Under the pieces are notes generated by a model, which worked only from the letters and a program-made list of their open reading frames with translations, ran no database searches and was not told where the DNA came from. This document shows, piece by piece, positions 45,247 through 53,494 of a stretch of 63,344 nucleotides of DNA. The translations under genes and the position numbers were made by a program. How positions within the stretch are numbered: the stretch's first letter is position 1; every line of letters begins with the position of its first letter. The stretch comes from Gemmatimonadota bacterium (lineage in GTDB: Bacteria > Latescibacterota > UBA2968 > GCA-2709665), in the NCBI GenBank assembly GCA_028873695.1, contig JAPPNU010000066.1:1-63344 (forward strand), written 5' to 3'.

Positions 45247-45498
45247 GTGGCAGACGTGGCATCCGTGGCGGCTGAAGCATACGGTTATTTGTCCGCCGGC
45301 ATTGGCGCGGGGCTGGTAACGATCGGCGCCGGAATTGGAATCGGTCGTCTGGCCGGTATGGCCGTGGAGGGCACTGCACGCCAGCCCGAAGCAGCCGGCG
45401 ATATCCGGACTTCCATGATCATTACCGCGGCCTTCATAGAGGGTGTGGCCCTCTTCGGGCAGGTGGTCTGCTTCCTTCTGGCGACAAAAGGCGGCTGA
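45247..45498 (+). CDS. atpE: ATP synthase subunit c
   Basis: The 83-residue hairpin protein makes the c-ring. Helix 1 has glycine repeats (GAGIGIG), the loop has ARQPEA, and helix 2 carries the ion-binding Glu65 in AAFIEGVALFG. At the positions that bind Na+ in sodium-type rings it has Ile32 instead of Gln and Gly66 instead of Ser, so it should be proton-type. The start is GTG at 45247 after a very strong GGAGGAGG. Confidence 0.95.
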   Translation: MADVASVAAEAYGYLSAGIGAGLVTIGAGIGIGRLAGMAVEGTARQPEAAGDIRTSMIITAAFIEGVALFGQVVCFLLATKGG

Positions 45499-45539
45499 GA
45501 AAGCATACCGTTGAGGACGTCTAAACCAGAGGAACGGGT

Positions 45540-46037
45540 ATGTTGCTGAATGTCGATACAGGTCTGATGTTCTGGACCATTGTTACCTTCGTCCTGCTGC
45601 TCCTTGTTCTCAGGGCGGTTGCCTGGAAGCCCCTGCTGGCCATGCTGGACGAGCGCGAAAGGCGTATTCGGGATTCCCTCAACCAGGCGGAAGAAGCCCG
45701 GGAGGATGCCCGTAAAGCGGCCGAGGAAAACCGGCGCGCGATGGAGCAGGCCCAGACCGAGGCGCGACAGGCCATCTCGGAAGGGCGGGAAGCGGCGGAG
45801 CGTGCAGCCCAGGAAGTGCGTCAACGCGCGTCGGACGAAGCCCGGCAGATGCTGGAGCAGGCCCGGCGGACGATTCGGCAGGAGAAGGAGCAGGCGATCC
45901 AGGAGCTTCGTACGCACGCCGCCGGTCTGGCCATCGAAGCCGCCGGCAGGGTGTTGGACGAGAACCTGGACAATGCCAGAAACAGGAAGCTTGTTGACGA
46001 GTTCATCGACAGCATTCCTGAAAGCGGACGTAATTGA
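45540..46037 (+). CDS. atpF: ATP synthase subunit b
   Basis: The 165-residue protein has one N-terminal membrane segment (about residues 7-25) followed by a long charged helix (DERERRIRDSLNQAEEA onward) that forms the peripheral stalk. Length and layout are standard. It is 41 bases after atpE and 15 bases before atpH. Confidence 0.94.
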   Translation: MLLNVDTGLMFWTIVTFVLLLLVLRAVAWKPLLAMLDERERRIRDSLNQAEEAREDARKAAEENRRAMEQAQTEARQAISEGREAAERAAQEVRQRASDEARQMLEQARRTIRQEKEQAIQELRTHAAGLAIEAAGRVLDENLDNARNRKLVDEFIDSIPESGRN

Positions 46038-46052
46038 TTTTCGGAGCGGAGC

Positions 46053-46598
46053 TTGAACGAAACCCCCGTTGCCATGCGTTATGCCAGGGCACTCATCCAG
46101 GCGGCCGAAGAGCGGGACGCGCTGGACCGGGTGCGCGAGGACCTGGAGGGCCTTCTGAACCTGATCCGGGAATCGGAAGACCTGCGTGCCTTTCTCAGTG
46201 ACCCTCTGATCTACCCGGAACAGAAGCGGACGGCGGTCCGGAGGCTTTTTTCCGGCCGGATCGGGGATCTCACCCTGAATTTCCTGCTGCTGCTGTGCGA
46301 CAAGCGGCGCGAGCGGGGGCTCGACGGAATCATTCGGGCGTTTCTGATGCTCCTGGACGAGCAACGGGGTCTGATCACGGCGTACGTGAGGTCGGCACAG
46401 GAACTCTCGCAGGACCAGCGCGCGAGGCTCGTGCAGCGGCTGTCGGCTTATTCCGGGAAGCAGGTACGGCTGGACGTAGAAATCGACCGCGGGCTCCGAG
46501 CCGGCTTTGTTACCCGGATGGGCGACCACGTATTCGACGCAACCCTCGAAGCGCAGTTGAACCGGATGCGCCAGAGGCTGGTTTCGGGTTTATCATAG
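46053..46598 (+). CDS. atpH: ATP synthase subunit delta
   Basis: The 181-residue protein is the OSCP-like delta subunit that links the stalk to F1. The N-terminal ARALIQAAEERDALDRVREDL and the C-terminal GLRAGFVTRMGDHVFDATLEAQLNRMRQRL are typical. It starts with TTG at 46053, after GGAG. The stop is directly next to the short family B element. Confidence 0.93.
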   Translation: MNETPVAMRYARALIQAAEERDALDRVREDLEGLLNLIRESEDLRAFLSDPLIYPEQKRTAVRRLFSGRIGDLTLNFLLLLCDKRRERGLDGIIRAFLMLLDEQRGLITAYVRSAQELSQDQRARLVQRLSAYSGKQVRLDVEIDRGLRAGFVTRMGDHVFDATLEAQLNRMRQRLVSGLS

Positions 46599-46666
46599 CA
46601 GTCCTTCGAGAACGTTGCGCTTCACACGAGCCGGCCGCAGACCGGATGGACTCATTCAACGGGCTG
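46599..46666. repeat. Family B element, internally deleted copy
   Basis: The 68-base element has the family B ends in altered form: CAGTCCTTCGAGAACGTT on the left and GGACTCATTCAACGGGCTG on the right. The middle is shorter than in the full copy at 22816-22975. It fills the gap between the atpH stop and the atpA leader. Confidence 0.75.
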
Positions 46667-46687
46667 ACAACCGAGGTGTAGACACTT

Positions 46688-48208
46688 ATGGCGATGAACT
46701 TGCAGATTCGCCCCGATGAAGTCTCCGATATTCTCAAACAGCAGATTCTGGAGGCCGAACGGGACATTGACGTTTACGAAACCGGGACCGTGCTGCAGGT
46801 GGGCGACGGCGTGGCGCGCGTTCACGGTCTGGGCAACGCGCAGGCCAGCGAACTGGTGGCGTTTCCCGATAACATCATGGGTATGGCGTTCAACCTGGAA
46901 GAAGACAACGTCGGGTGCGTCCTCTTCGGGGACGACACGGCAATCAGGGAAGGCGACCAGGTCAAGCGGACGGGACGCGTCGTCGAGGTGCCCGTGGGAG
47001 ACGAACTGCTGGGTCGCGTGGTTACGCCTCTCGGGGAGCCGCTGGATGGCAAGGGACCGGTTCAGACCTCGCAAACGTTGCCCGTGGAACGGATTGCGCC
47101 CGGGGTGATTCAACGCCAGCCGGTGGAAGAGGCGCTGCAGACCGGAATCAAGGTGGTGGATGCCGCAACGCCGATCGGGCGCGGACAGCGTGAGTTGATC
47201 ATCGGCGACCGGCAGACCGGGAAGACGGCCATCGGCCTGGATGCGATCATCAACCAGAAGGACAGCGGGGTCAAATGCATCTACGTGGGCATCGGACAGA
47301 AGGCGTCGTCCGTGGCCAAGGTCGTCGCCGAGCTCGAGGCAAACGGCGCCCTGGCTTACACCATCGTGGTTTCGGCCACGGCCAGCGACCCGGCGCCGCT
47401 CCAGTTTCTGGCCCCCTATGCCGGTTGCTCGATGGGCGAGTACTTCCGCGACAAGGGCGAACACGCGCTGATCGTGTACGACGATCTCTCCAAGCAGGCC
47501 TGGGCATACCGGGAAATGGCCCTGGTCCTGCGCCGGCCGCCGGGGAGGGAAGCCTATCCGGGCGACGTGTTCTACCTGCATTCGCGTCTTCTGGAACGCG
47601 CCTGCAAACTGAGCGACGAAGAGGGCGGAGGCTCTCTCACGGCGCTGCCCATCATCGAGATTCTGGAAGGAGACGTGTCCACGTTCGTGCCCACCAACGT
47701 GATTTCCATAACGGACGGACAGATTCTGCTGAAGCCTGAGCTGTTCTATTCGGGCATCCGGCCGGCAATGGACGTCGGCGCTTCCGTCTCCCGTGTCAGC
47801 TCGGCCAAGACCCGGGCCATGAGGGCAGTTTCAGGCACCCTGAGCGGCGATATTGCGCGATACAACGAGGTCCAGGCCTTTGCGCAATTCGGGGCCTCAG
47901 ACCTGGACACGGCCACCCGAAACCTGCTGAACCGCGGCGAGAAACTGATCGAAATCCTCAAGCAGGACCAGTATACGCCGATGTCGCTCGGCGCGCAGGT
48001 GGTGTCCCTTACCGTTGGCGCGAGCATCGATGAACTGCCAACGGAGGACGTGAGACGATTCGAGGCCGAGGCGCTTGCCTACATGCGAGACCACCACCAG
48101 GACGTCGTTGACGAGATTTCGAATACCGAAGCGTTGAGCGACGAGGCGCGGGGCGTCATAGACACTGCCATCGAGCGTGTCAAACGCGGCTTTCAGGCGT
48201 CGGCGTAG
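46688..48208 (+). CDS. atpA: ATP synthase subunit alpha
   Basis: The 506-residue protein is the non-catalytic F1 subunit. The P-loop reads GDRQTGKT at 173-180, the Walker B region ALIVYDDLSKQAWAYR follows, and GIRPAMDVGASVSRVSS near residue 355-372 is the family signature with the conserved arginine. Length is normal. Confidence 0.97.
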   Translation: MAMNLQIRPDEVSDILKQQILEAERDIDVYETGTVLQVGDGVARVHGLGNAQASELVAFPDNIMGMAFNLEEDNVGCVLFGDDTAIREGDQVKRTGRVVEVPVGDELLGRVVTPLGEPLDGKGPVQTSQTLPVERIAPGVIQRQPVEEALQTGIKVVDAATPIGRGQRELIIGDRQTGKTAIGLDAIINQKDSGVKCIYVGIGQKASSVAKVVAELEANGALAYTIVVSATASDPAPLQFLAPYAGCSMGEYFRDKGEHALIVYDDLSKQAWAYREMALVLRRPPGREAYPGDVFYLHSRLLERACKLSDEEGGGSLTALPIIEILEGDVSTFVPTNVISITDGQILLKPELFYSGIRPAMDVGASVSRVSSAKTRAMRAVSGTLSGDIARYNEVQAFAQFGASDLDTATRNLLNRGEKLIEILKQDQYTPMSLGAQVVSLTVGASIDELPTEDVRRFEAEALAYMRDHHQDVVDEISNTEALSDEARGVIDTAIERVKRGFQASA

Positions 48209-48227
48209 GCGCACGGAGGGGTAGCCG

Positions 48228-49079
48228 GTGGCGACATTGCGTCAACTCCGAAACCGGGTGACCGGCGTCAAGAATATCCAGAAAGTCACCCACGCCATGC
48301 AGCTGGTGGCCGCGGCCAGGGTGCGCAAGGCCCAGGATGCGATCCTCGCTGCACGGCCCTACGCCGAGCAACTGGACCGGATTCTTCAACGGCTTACCGC
48401 ATGTATAGACGCGGACCGGCATCCCCTGTTCCGGCAGGGGGAATCCGGCCGGGTCGCAATTGCCGTCGTGACTGCGGACCGCGGACTGTGCGGCGGGTTC
48501 AACGCAGGAATCTGCCGGAGGGTGCTGGCGGAGCTTCAGGAACACGCTGAAGTCGAACTGATCGCCGTTGGAAGGAAGGGCAGGGATTTTTTTCGACAGC
48601 GCGGATTGACGATCACACGGGAATACCTGGACGTGTTCGCCCACCTGGATCTCGGCCAGGCAGTCTCCATCGCGCGGGACATGACGAGTCGATTCATGTC
48701 CGGCGACGTGGACCAGGTGTGGATCGCCAACAACGAGTTCCTCTCTCTCGGACGCCAGGAGCCGGCAATCAACCGGCTACTGCCGATCGTGCCCCAGGAA
48801 ACCGAAGAAAAGAGCGCCGCCGGCGAATACATTTTTGAGCCCGATCCGGAGCAATTGCTTGAGACGCTCGTCCCCAGACACGTAAATTTCCAGGTCTGGC
48901 GCGCCCTTCTAGAGTCCAACGCAGGCGAACAGGCCGCCCGCATGGCGGCGATGGACAATGCGACGAAGAATGCCGGAGACCTGATTGAAGAATTGACGCG
49001 CGAAATGAACAAAGTGCGCCAGTCTTCGATTACCCTGGAATTGATGGACATCATCGGCGGCGCCGAAGCCGTGGCGTAG
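48228..49079 (+). CDS. atpG: ATP synthase subunit gamma
   Basis: The 283-residue central shaft subunit has the usual N-terminal helix (RNRVTGVKNIQKVTHAMQLV), the strand TADRGLCGGFN, and a C-terminal helix with MDNATKNAGDLIEELTREMN followed by the terminal EAVA. The start is a GTG at 48228 after GGAGGGG. It is followed by an unusual 425-base gap before atpD. Confidence 0.95.
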   Translation: MATLRQLRNRVTGVKNIQKVTHAMQLVAAARVRKAQDAILAARPYAEQLDRILQRLTACIDADRHPLFRQGESGRVAIAVVTADRGLCGGFNAGICRRVLAELQEHAEVELIAVGRKGRDFFRQRGLTITREYLDVFAHLDLGQAVSIARDMTSRFMSGDVDQVWIANNEFLSLGRQEPAINRLLPIVPQETEEKSAAGEYIFEPDPEQLLETLVPRHVNFQVWRALLESNAGEQAARMAAMDNATKNAGDLIEELTREMNKVRQSSITLELMDIIGGAEAVA

Positions 49080-49489
49080 CGACGGCTGCTGTCGCATTTT
49101 GCGACGGGCTGTTTGCAGAGTTCCTGCCGATCCTGTGTTGCCTGGTTTTGCTTCAAGCTGACGGCTGACAGCTCTCTTCCGGGGTGAGAGGGTAGACGGT
49201 AGTGGAAGACCAAATCCAACCAGTTTCGCGACTTGTCGTCTGTAAGGTTTTCGCCGTTTGATTTTTGGTTTTGCTTTAAGCTGATAGCTGACGGCTGATA
49301 GCTGACGGCTGACAGCTGACCGCTTCATTTGCTGACAGCTTCTTTTCCGTGGTGAGCCGGTAGACGTTAGACGGTAGAGGATTTCATAACCCGACTGGAC
49401 TTGCGATTTATCGTTTATCAGGGTTTCGCCGTTTGGTTTTTGTCTTTTGCTTTAAGCTGATTGCTGATGGCTGATCGCTGACAGCTTTC
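49080..49489. repeat. Repeat-rich gap between atpG and atpD
   Basis: The block TTTTGCTTYAAGCTGA occurs three times, at 49146, 49269 and 49445, each followed by runs of AGCTGA/GGCTGA. Around it a larger unit (GTTTCGCCGTTTG, then a T-rich stretch, then the block) is repeated with a period near 176 bases; the first unit is shorter (123). Between 49275 and 49321 a pattern of about 10 bases based on GCTGA repeats several times. No coding sequence is seen. It separates two genes that are normally adjacent. Confidence 0.75.
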
Positions 49490-49504
49490 TTGAAAGGTTT
49501 CTTC

Positions 49505-50896
49505 ATGAACGAAGGCGTAATCAAGGAAATCGTGGGCGTCGTAGTGGACGTGGATTTCACGGGCGGCGAATTACCGGCCATATACAACGCGCTGGACGTT
49601 TCACGTAACGGCGGCGGACGCCTCGTGCTGGAGGTACAGCAGCATCTGGGCGAACACCTGGCGCGGTGCGTCGCCATGGATTCGACGGACGGTCTCTCCA
49701 GGGGCGCGAAGGTGACGGATACCGGGCTGCCGATTCAGGTGCCGGTGGGCGAAAACGCCCTCGGACGTCTGTTCAACGTGATCGGAGACCCGATCGACGG
49801 CAAGGGGCCCGTGCCGGAGGATACGCCGCTGCTGCCGATCCACCGGGACCCGCCCGCGCACGCGGACCAGGTCACGTCGGACCAGATGCTGGAGACGGGC
49901 ATCAAGGTCATGGACCTCATCTGCCCGTTTGCCAGGGGCGGCAAGTTGGGGCTGTTCGGCGGCGCCGGGGTGGGGAAGACGGTGATCCTGACCGAACTCA
50001 TCAACAACGTCGCGAGCAGTCACGGTGGATACTCGGTATTCGCCGGCGTGGGCGAACGCACCCGCGAAGGAAACGACCTGCTGCACGAACTGTCGGACTC
50101 GGGCGTGATCAACCGGACGGCGATGGTATTCGGACAGATGAACGAACCGCCCGGCGCGCGGCAGCGCATCGCCCTTACCGGACTGACCATTGCGGAACAT
50201 TTCCGCGAAGAGGCAGGACAGGACGTGCTTCTGTTCATCGACAACATCTTCCGTTTCATCCTGGCCGGCGCGGAGGTGTCCGCGCTCCTTGGCCGGATGC
50301 CCTCGGCGGTGGGTTACCAGCCGACGCTGGCGACCGAAATGGGCGTGCTCCAGGAACGGATCACGACCACCCGCAACGGCTCCATAACTTCCGTGCAGGC
50401 CATATACGTACCCGCGGACGACTATACGGACCCGGGCGTGGTGACGGCATTCAGCCACCTCGACGGCCGAATCGTACTGGAACGCGCGCTGGCGGACCAG
50501 GGGATGTATCCGGCCGTGGACCCGCTGGCATCCAGTTCGCGAATCCTCGACCCCCGCGTGGTGGGCGAGGAACACTACGAGGTTGCGCGCCAGGTGCAGC
50601 AGATCCTCCAGCGCTATCGCGATCTTCGGGAGATCATCGCCATTCTGGGAATCGACGAGTTGTCCGAGGAAGACAGACTGGTTGTGGCGCGGGCGCGCAA
50701 GATCCAGGCCTTCCTCACCCAGTGTATGCACGTGGCCGAGGGCTTTACGGGAATTCCAGGCGAGTACGTCAAAATCGAAGACACCGTGAAGGGGTTCAAG
50801 GGATTGGCCGAAGGCGAGTACGACGACCTGCCGGAACAGGCTTTCTATCTTGTGGGGACCATCGAGCAGGCTATAGAGAAGGCGAAGACCCTTTAA
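49505..50896 (+). CDS. atpD: ATP synthase subunit beta
   Basis: The 463-residue catalytic subunit has the P-loop GGAGVGKT at 152-159, the GERTREG segment with the catalytic glutamate, and the LLFIDNIFRF Walker B region. The PSAVGYQPTLATEMG motif is intact. I use the ATG at 49505 preceded by AAAGG; a TTG 15 bases upstream is possible. It lies after the repeat-rich gap and before atpC. Confidence 0.97.
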   Translation: MNEGVIKEIVGVVVDVDFTGGELPAIYNALDVSRNGGGRLVLEVQQHLGEHLARCVAMDSTDGLSRGAKVTDTGLPIQVPVGENALGRLFNVIGDPIDGKGPVPEDTPLLPIHRDPPAHADQVTSDQMLETGIKVMDLICPFARGGKLGLFGGAGVGKTVILTELINNVASSHGGYSVFAGVGERTREGNDLLHELSDSGVINRTAMVFGQMNEPPGARQRIALTGLTIAEHFREEAGQDVLLFIDNIFRFILAGAEVSALLGRMPSAVGYQPTLATEMGVLQERITTTRNGSITSVQAIYVPADDYTDPGVVTAFSHLDGRIVLERALADQGMYPAVDPLASSSRILDPRVVGEEHYEVARQVQQILQRYRDLREIIAILGIDELSEEDRLVVARARKIQAFLTQCMHVAEGFTGIPGEYVKIEDTVKGFKGLAEGEYDDLPEQAFYLVGTIEQAIEKAKTL

Positions 50897-50909
50897 TTTC
50901 AGGAACGCG

Positions 50910-51314
50910 ATGCCGACGTTTCAGCTTGAGATTGTTACACCGGAAAAGACGGTTTACTCGGGCGAGGTGGAGCGCCTGCGGGCGCCGGGAACCGAAGGCG
51001 GGTTCGGCGTGCTCGCGGGACACCATCCAATGCTGGCCTCACTGAGCATCGGAGAGATGGTCTTTTCCGAACAGGAGAATGGACCGAAGTCGGTTGCAAT
51101 CAGCGGCGGGTTCGCGGAAGTCCAGCGGGACCGCGTGACCGTGCTGGCCGAGACGGCGGAATTCGCACGGGATATCGACGTGACCCGGGCCGAGGCCGCC
51201 AGAGACCGTGCGCGGGAATTGCTGGCGCGAAAACAAGAACAGCAGATCGACGAGGCACGGGCGAACCTGGCCCTGGCGCGGGCGATCAACCGGCTTCGGA
51301 TCGGGGTACATTGA
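50910..51314 (+). CDS. atpC: ATP synthase subunit epsilon
   Basis: The 134-residue protein has the N-terminal beta barrel (LEIVTPEKTVYSGEVERLRAPGTEGGFGVLAGHHP) and C-terminal two-helix part (EAARDRARELLARKQEQQIDEARANLALARAINRL). It couples and can inhibit rotation. It is the last gene of the atp operon; a terminator follows 39 bases downstream. Confidence 0.95.
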   Translation: MPTFQLEIVTPEKTVYSGEVERLRAPGTEGGFGVLAGHHPMLASLSIGEMVFSEQENGPKSVAISGGFAEVQRDRVTVLAETAEFARDIDVTRAEAARDRARELLARKQEQQIDEARANLALARAINRLRIGVH

Positions 51315-51353
51315 AACGACCTGGAAAACAAGGCGTCAGTGTCGTTTTCGCAT

Positions 51354-51385
51354 GGGTGGGTTTCGAAACCCGCCCGCTTTTTTTG
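51354..51385 (+). terminator. Intrinsic terminator of the atp operon
   Basis: GGGTGGGTTT pairs with AAACCCGCCC across a CG loop, followed by GC and seven T. This is a strong rho-independent terminator located 39 bases after the atpC stop. Confidence 0.9.
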
Positions 51386-52164
51386 TTCCTATTGGTCGCT
51401 TCAAAAGGAACACGCCGTAGGCAAGATTTTGAATAGAAAGACAATAGATGGGTTTGCTTAATTCAGGTCGCTATTTTTAGATTCAAATTATTATTTTTAT
51501 TTTATTTACGTCCTTTTTCTTATCCGCGTAAGAAAAAGGACCAAAAAGAAACGCGCCCTTCGGCAGGGGGCCGGTTTTTCCGTGAACCACTCCGGAGCCA
51601 AAAAGAGAATAGGGTGGCCTGCCAACCCTTCAGCAGTGCCAAAACCAATACGATGGACGGATCAGCACGGAAAAACCCCCCATACCCCCAATCGCCGGAT
51701 GTGAAATGCGTGGATTGGGCGAGACCTGCCTTTCTCCCACGTTCCTTTAAAAGACAGGGCCGGGGAGAGAGGTCTGCGGGGCCTAGCGGAGAGGTCTCAC
51801 ACTCAAACAGGTATTCGGTTATCGAGCGCGAAGTCTCTCGCGAGCACTTCCAGAGCAGGGCGCGTTGTTCCGTCCCGCATCGATTTACGTTATCCTCCGG
51901 GGTTGGCAGGCCAGCGGATCAGGTAGGTCCTGAAGGGCAATTCGCGCCATGCATATGGCAGGCCCCGCGCCCAGCGGCGACTTTTGGTTCCTTTTGGTCG
52001 CTTCAAAAGGAACACGCCGTAGGCAGGGAATTTGGGGAGATGTGGATTTTGAATTTGGTTTTTTCCTCTTTTTGTCCTTCACCCGCCAAGGGCGTTTAGG
52101 CGGGGGGAGAGGTCTCGCTTCTAGCTGATAGCTGCTCTAAATCTCACCATTCAAGGGTTTCAAC
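51386..52164. repeat. Non-coding region with long hairpins and direct repeats
   Basis: Three structures are visible. A perfect 13-base stem (GTCCTTTTTCTTA, loop TCCGCG) occupies 51510-51541. A 39-base block at 51385-51423 recurs at 51987-52025 with one difference; the second copy forms a perfect 10-base hairpin (GTTCCTTTTG/CAAAAGGAAC). TGGCCTGCCAACCCT at 51616 and its near-complement at 51899-51913 flank a segment of about 285 bases. A reading frame of 161 codons at 51614-52099 overlaps these repeats and has no recognisable protein character, so I do not call a gene. Confidence 0.65.
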
Positions 52165-52917
52165 ATGACAAATCCAACAATCGATCTTCTAATGTCCCAC
52201 AGGAGCATTCGCAGGTTCCAGAATCGGCCCCTTCCCGATGGCGTCCTCGAAACGCTGATCCGGTGCGGCCAACAGGCGAGCACGTCCAGCAATGTGCAGG
52301 CGTACACCGTCATTCACGTGGCCGACCCGAACCGGAAGAAGCGACTGGCCGAACTGTGCGCCGACCAGGTGCAGATACACCAGAGCGCGGCGTTTCTGGC
52401 CTTCTGCGCGGACCTGCACCGGGACAGGATGGCCAACCGGATGCACGACGCGGAGCGATTTGACGGGGACTACGTGGAGGCGCTGATGATCGCGACGGTT
52501 GACGTGGCGCTCATGATGCAGAACGTGGCGATCGCCGCGGAGTCGCTGGGATTGGGCATCTGCATGATCGGCGCCATGCGGAACAATCCGAAGTCGGTGG
52601 GCCGGTTGCTCGATCTTCCGCCGTACGTCGTGGCCGTGGCAGGCTTCTGCATCGGGTATCCGGACCAGGCGCCGGAAGTCAAGCCGCGCCTGCCGCTCGA
52701 CGCGGTCCTTCATCGCGAGCGATACCTGTGCGACGAAACGCATCAACTGGCCATGGAAGAATACGACAGGACGATGGTCGACTTCTATGCCTCGCAGGGG
52801 ATGCACGAAGGCGACCAGCGATGGACCAAAGTCATGGCCGGCCGAACCGGCCAGTTTCACGCCCGCGCCGAACTGGACGAATTCCTGACGGCGCAGGGCT
52901 TCCGGCTGCGCCGCTGA
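52165..52917 (+). CDS. Nitroreductase-family FMN oxidoreductase (NfsA-like)
   Basis: The 250-residue protein fits the nitroreductase fold: the start MSHRSIRRFQNRPLPD gives the FMN-phosphate contacts (HRSIRRF), GQQASTSSNVQAYTVIHV the flavin strand, and SLGLGICMIGAMRNNP with LPPYVVAVAGFCIGYPDQAP the C-terminal half of the fold. It is closest to the NfsA/FRP group that uses NADPH to reduce nitro compounds, quinones or flavins. AAGGG precedes the ATG. It stands alone between the atp terminator region and the second defence island. Confidence 0.88.
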   Translation: MTNPTIDLLMSHRSIRRFQNRPLPDGVLETLIRCGQQASTSSNVQAYTVIHVADPNRKKRLAELCADQVQIHQSAAFLAFCADLHRDRMANRMHDAERFDGDYVEALMIATVDVALMMQNVAIAAESLGLGICMIGAMRNNPKSVGRLLDLPPYVVAVAGFCIGYPDQAPEVKPRLPLDAVLHRERYLCDETHQLAMEEYDRTMVDFYASQGMHEGDQRWTKVMAGRTGQFHARAELDEFLTAQGFRLRR

Positions 52918-52941
52918 AATCCCTTCCGATCTGCCTTCCCC

Positions 52942-52970
52942 TTGACGATCTCCACGTCATTGTGTATACA
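52942..52970 (+). promoter_or_regulatory. Predicted promoter of the MNT/HEPN remnant
   Basis: TTGACG (52942-52947) and TATACA (52965-52970) are 17 bases apart, followed by TTGAGAA. A similar arrangement with the same ATACATTGAGAA sequence occurs at 53431-53466 before the methyltransferase gene. Confidence 0.65.
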
Positions 52971-53013
52971 TTGAGAAACAAATCAGCCCGCGCAACCGCG
53001 AAAGAACAGAAGA

Positions 53014-53325
53014 ATGCCTGATTCGACAATAGACAAGCTCGTGGGCGAGGTCGTTAAGCGCGTAAACCCCTTGTGAATCGTGCTCTTCGGTTCGGCGGCC
53101 AGGAATGAATCAGGAGAGCGAAGCGACATTGATCTGCACGTCGTCATGCCCGACGGGGTACACCGCCGCCGTACGGCCCAGAGACTCTACCGTGAGATTA
53201 AGGGCCTGCGCGTGCCCTTCGATATTGTCGTTGCTACTACACAAGATCTGGAGAATCACAAGGACAATGACGGCTTGATCTACAAAAACGCCCTCAAGGA
53301 AGGTATCGAGGTATTTGGAGTCTGA
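53014..53325 (+). pseudogene. MNT-type nucleotidyltransferase antitoxin with an in-frame stop
   Basis: Reading from the ATG at 53014, the frame gives a short helix, then TGA at codon 21 (53074-53076), then IVLFGSAARNESGERSDIDL and the rest of a minimal nucleotidyltransferase (GS followed by SDID and later FDIVVAT). The stop falls between NPL and IVLFGS, in the first strand of the fold, and could arise from one change of an arginine or glutamine codon. A GTG at 53080 inside the gene could allow a truncated product. Such proteins are the antitoxin half of MNT/HEPN pairs and AMPylate the HEPN toxin. It is followed by a HEPN fragment. Confidence 0.8.
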
Positions 53326-53434
53326 CGCTCGAGTTCCAGGAAGTGTTGAGGACTGGCTACGTTACGCCAGAAGCGACCTGGCGCTTTCCCGCATCGTAAA
53401 ACCGGAAGGTGTTTTGCTGGAGAATCTCTGTTGA
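53315..53434 (+). pseudogene. Truncated HEPN toxin remnant
   Basis: In the frame overlapping the end of the nucleotidyltransferase, the residues VEDWLRYARSDLALSRI and KPEGVLLENLC match the first helix and start of the second of HEPN proteins, which normally continue with a His-rich helix and total about 125 residues. Here a TGA stops after about 39 codons, and no further HEPN sequence follows. The stop lies in the -35 box of the next promoter, so the toxin was cut at the junction with the restriction island. Confidence 0.75.
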
Positions 53435-53459
53435 CGAACATTAAATCATCCTCCATACA
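53431..53459 (+). promoter_or_regulatory. Possible promoter of the type III-like restriction operon
   Basis: TTGACG (53431-53436), a 17-base spacer and CATACA (53454-53459) precede the methyltransferase gene by about 35 bases. The -10 box is imperfect. The downstream ATACATTGAGAA is shared with the promoter region at 52942-52977. Confidence 0.5.
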
Positions 53460-53494
53460 TTGAGAACGTGAGCAACCACGAGGAAACAGAGTCT

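Noticed and set aside
51614..52099. A 161-codon frame after the atp terminator
   Set aside because: It overlaps hairpins, direct and inverted repeats, has no Shine-Dalgarno of note and no protein-like pattern.
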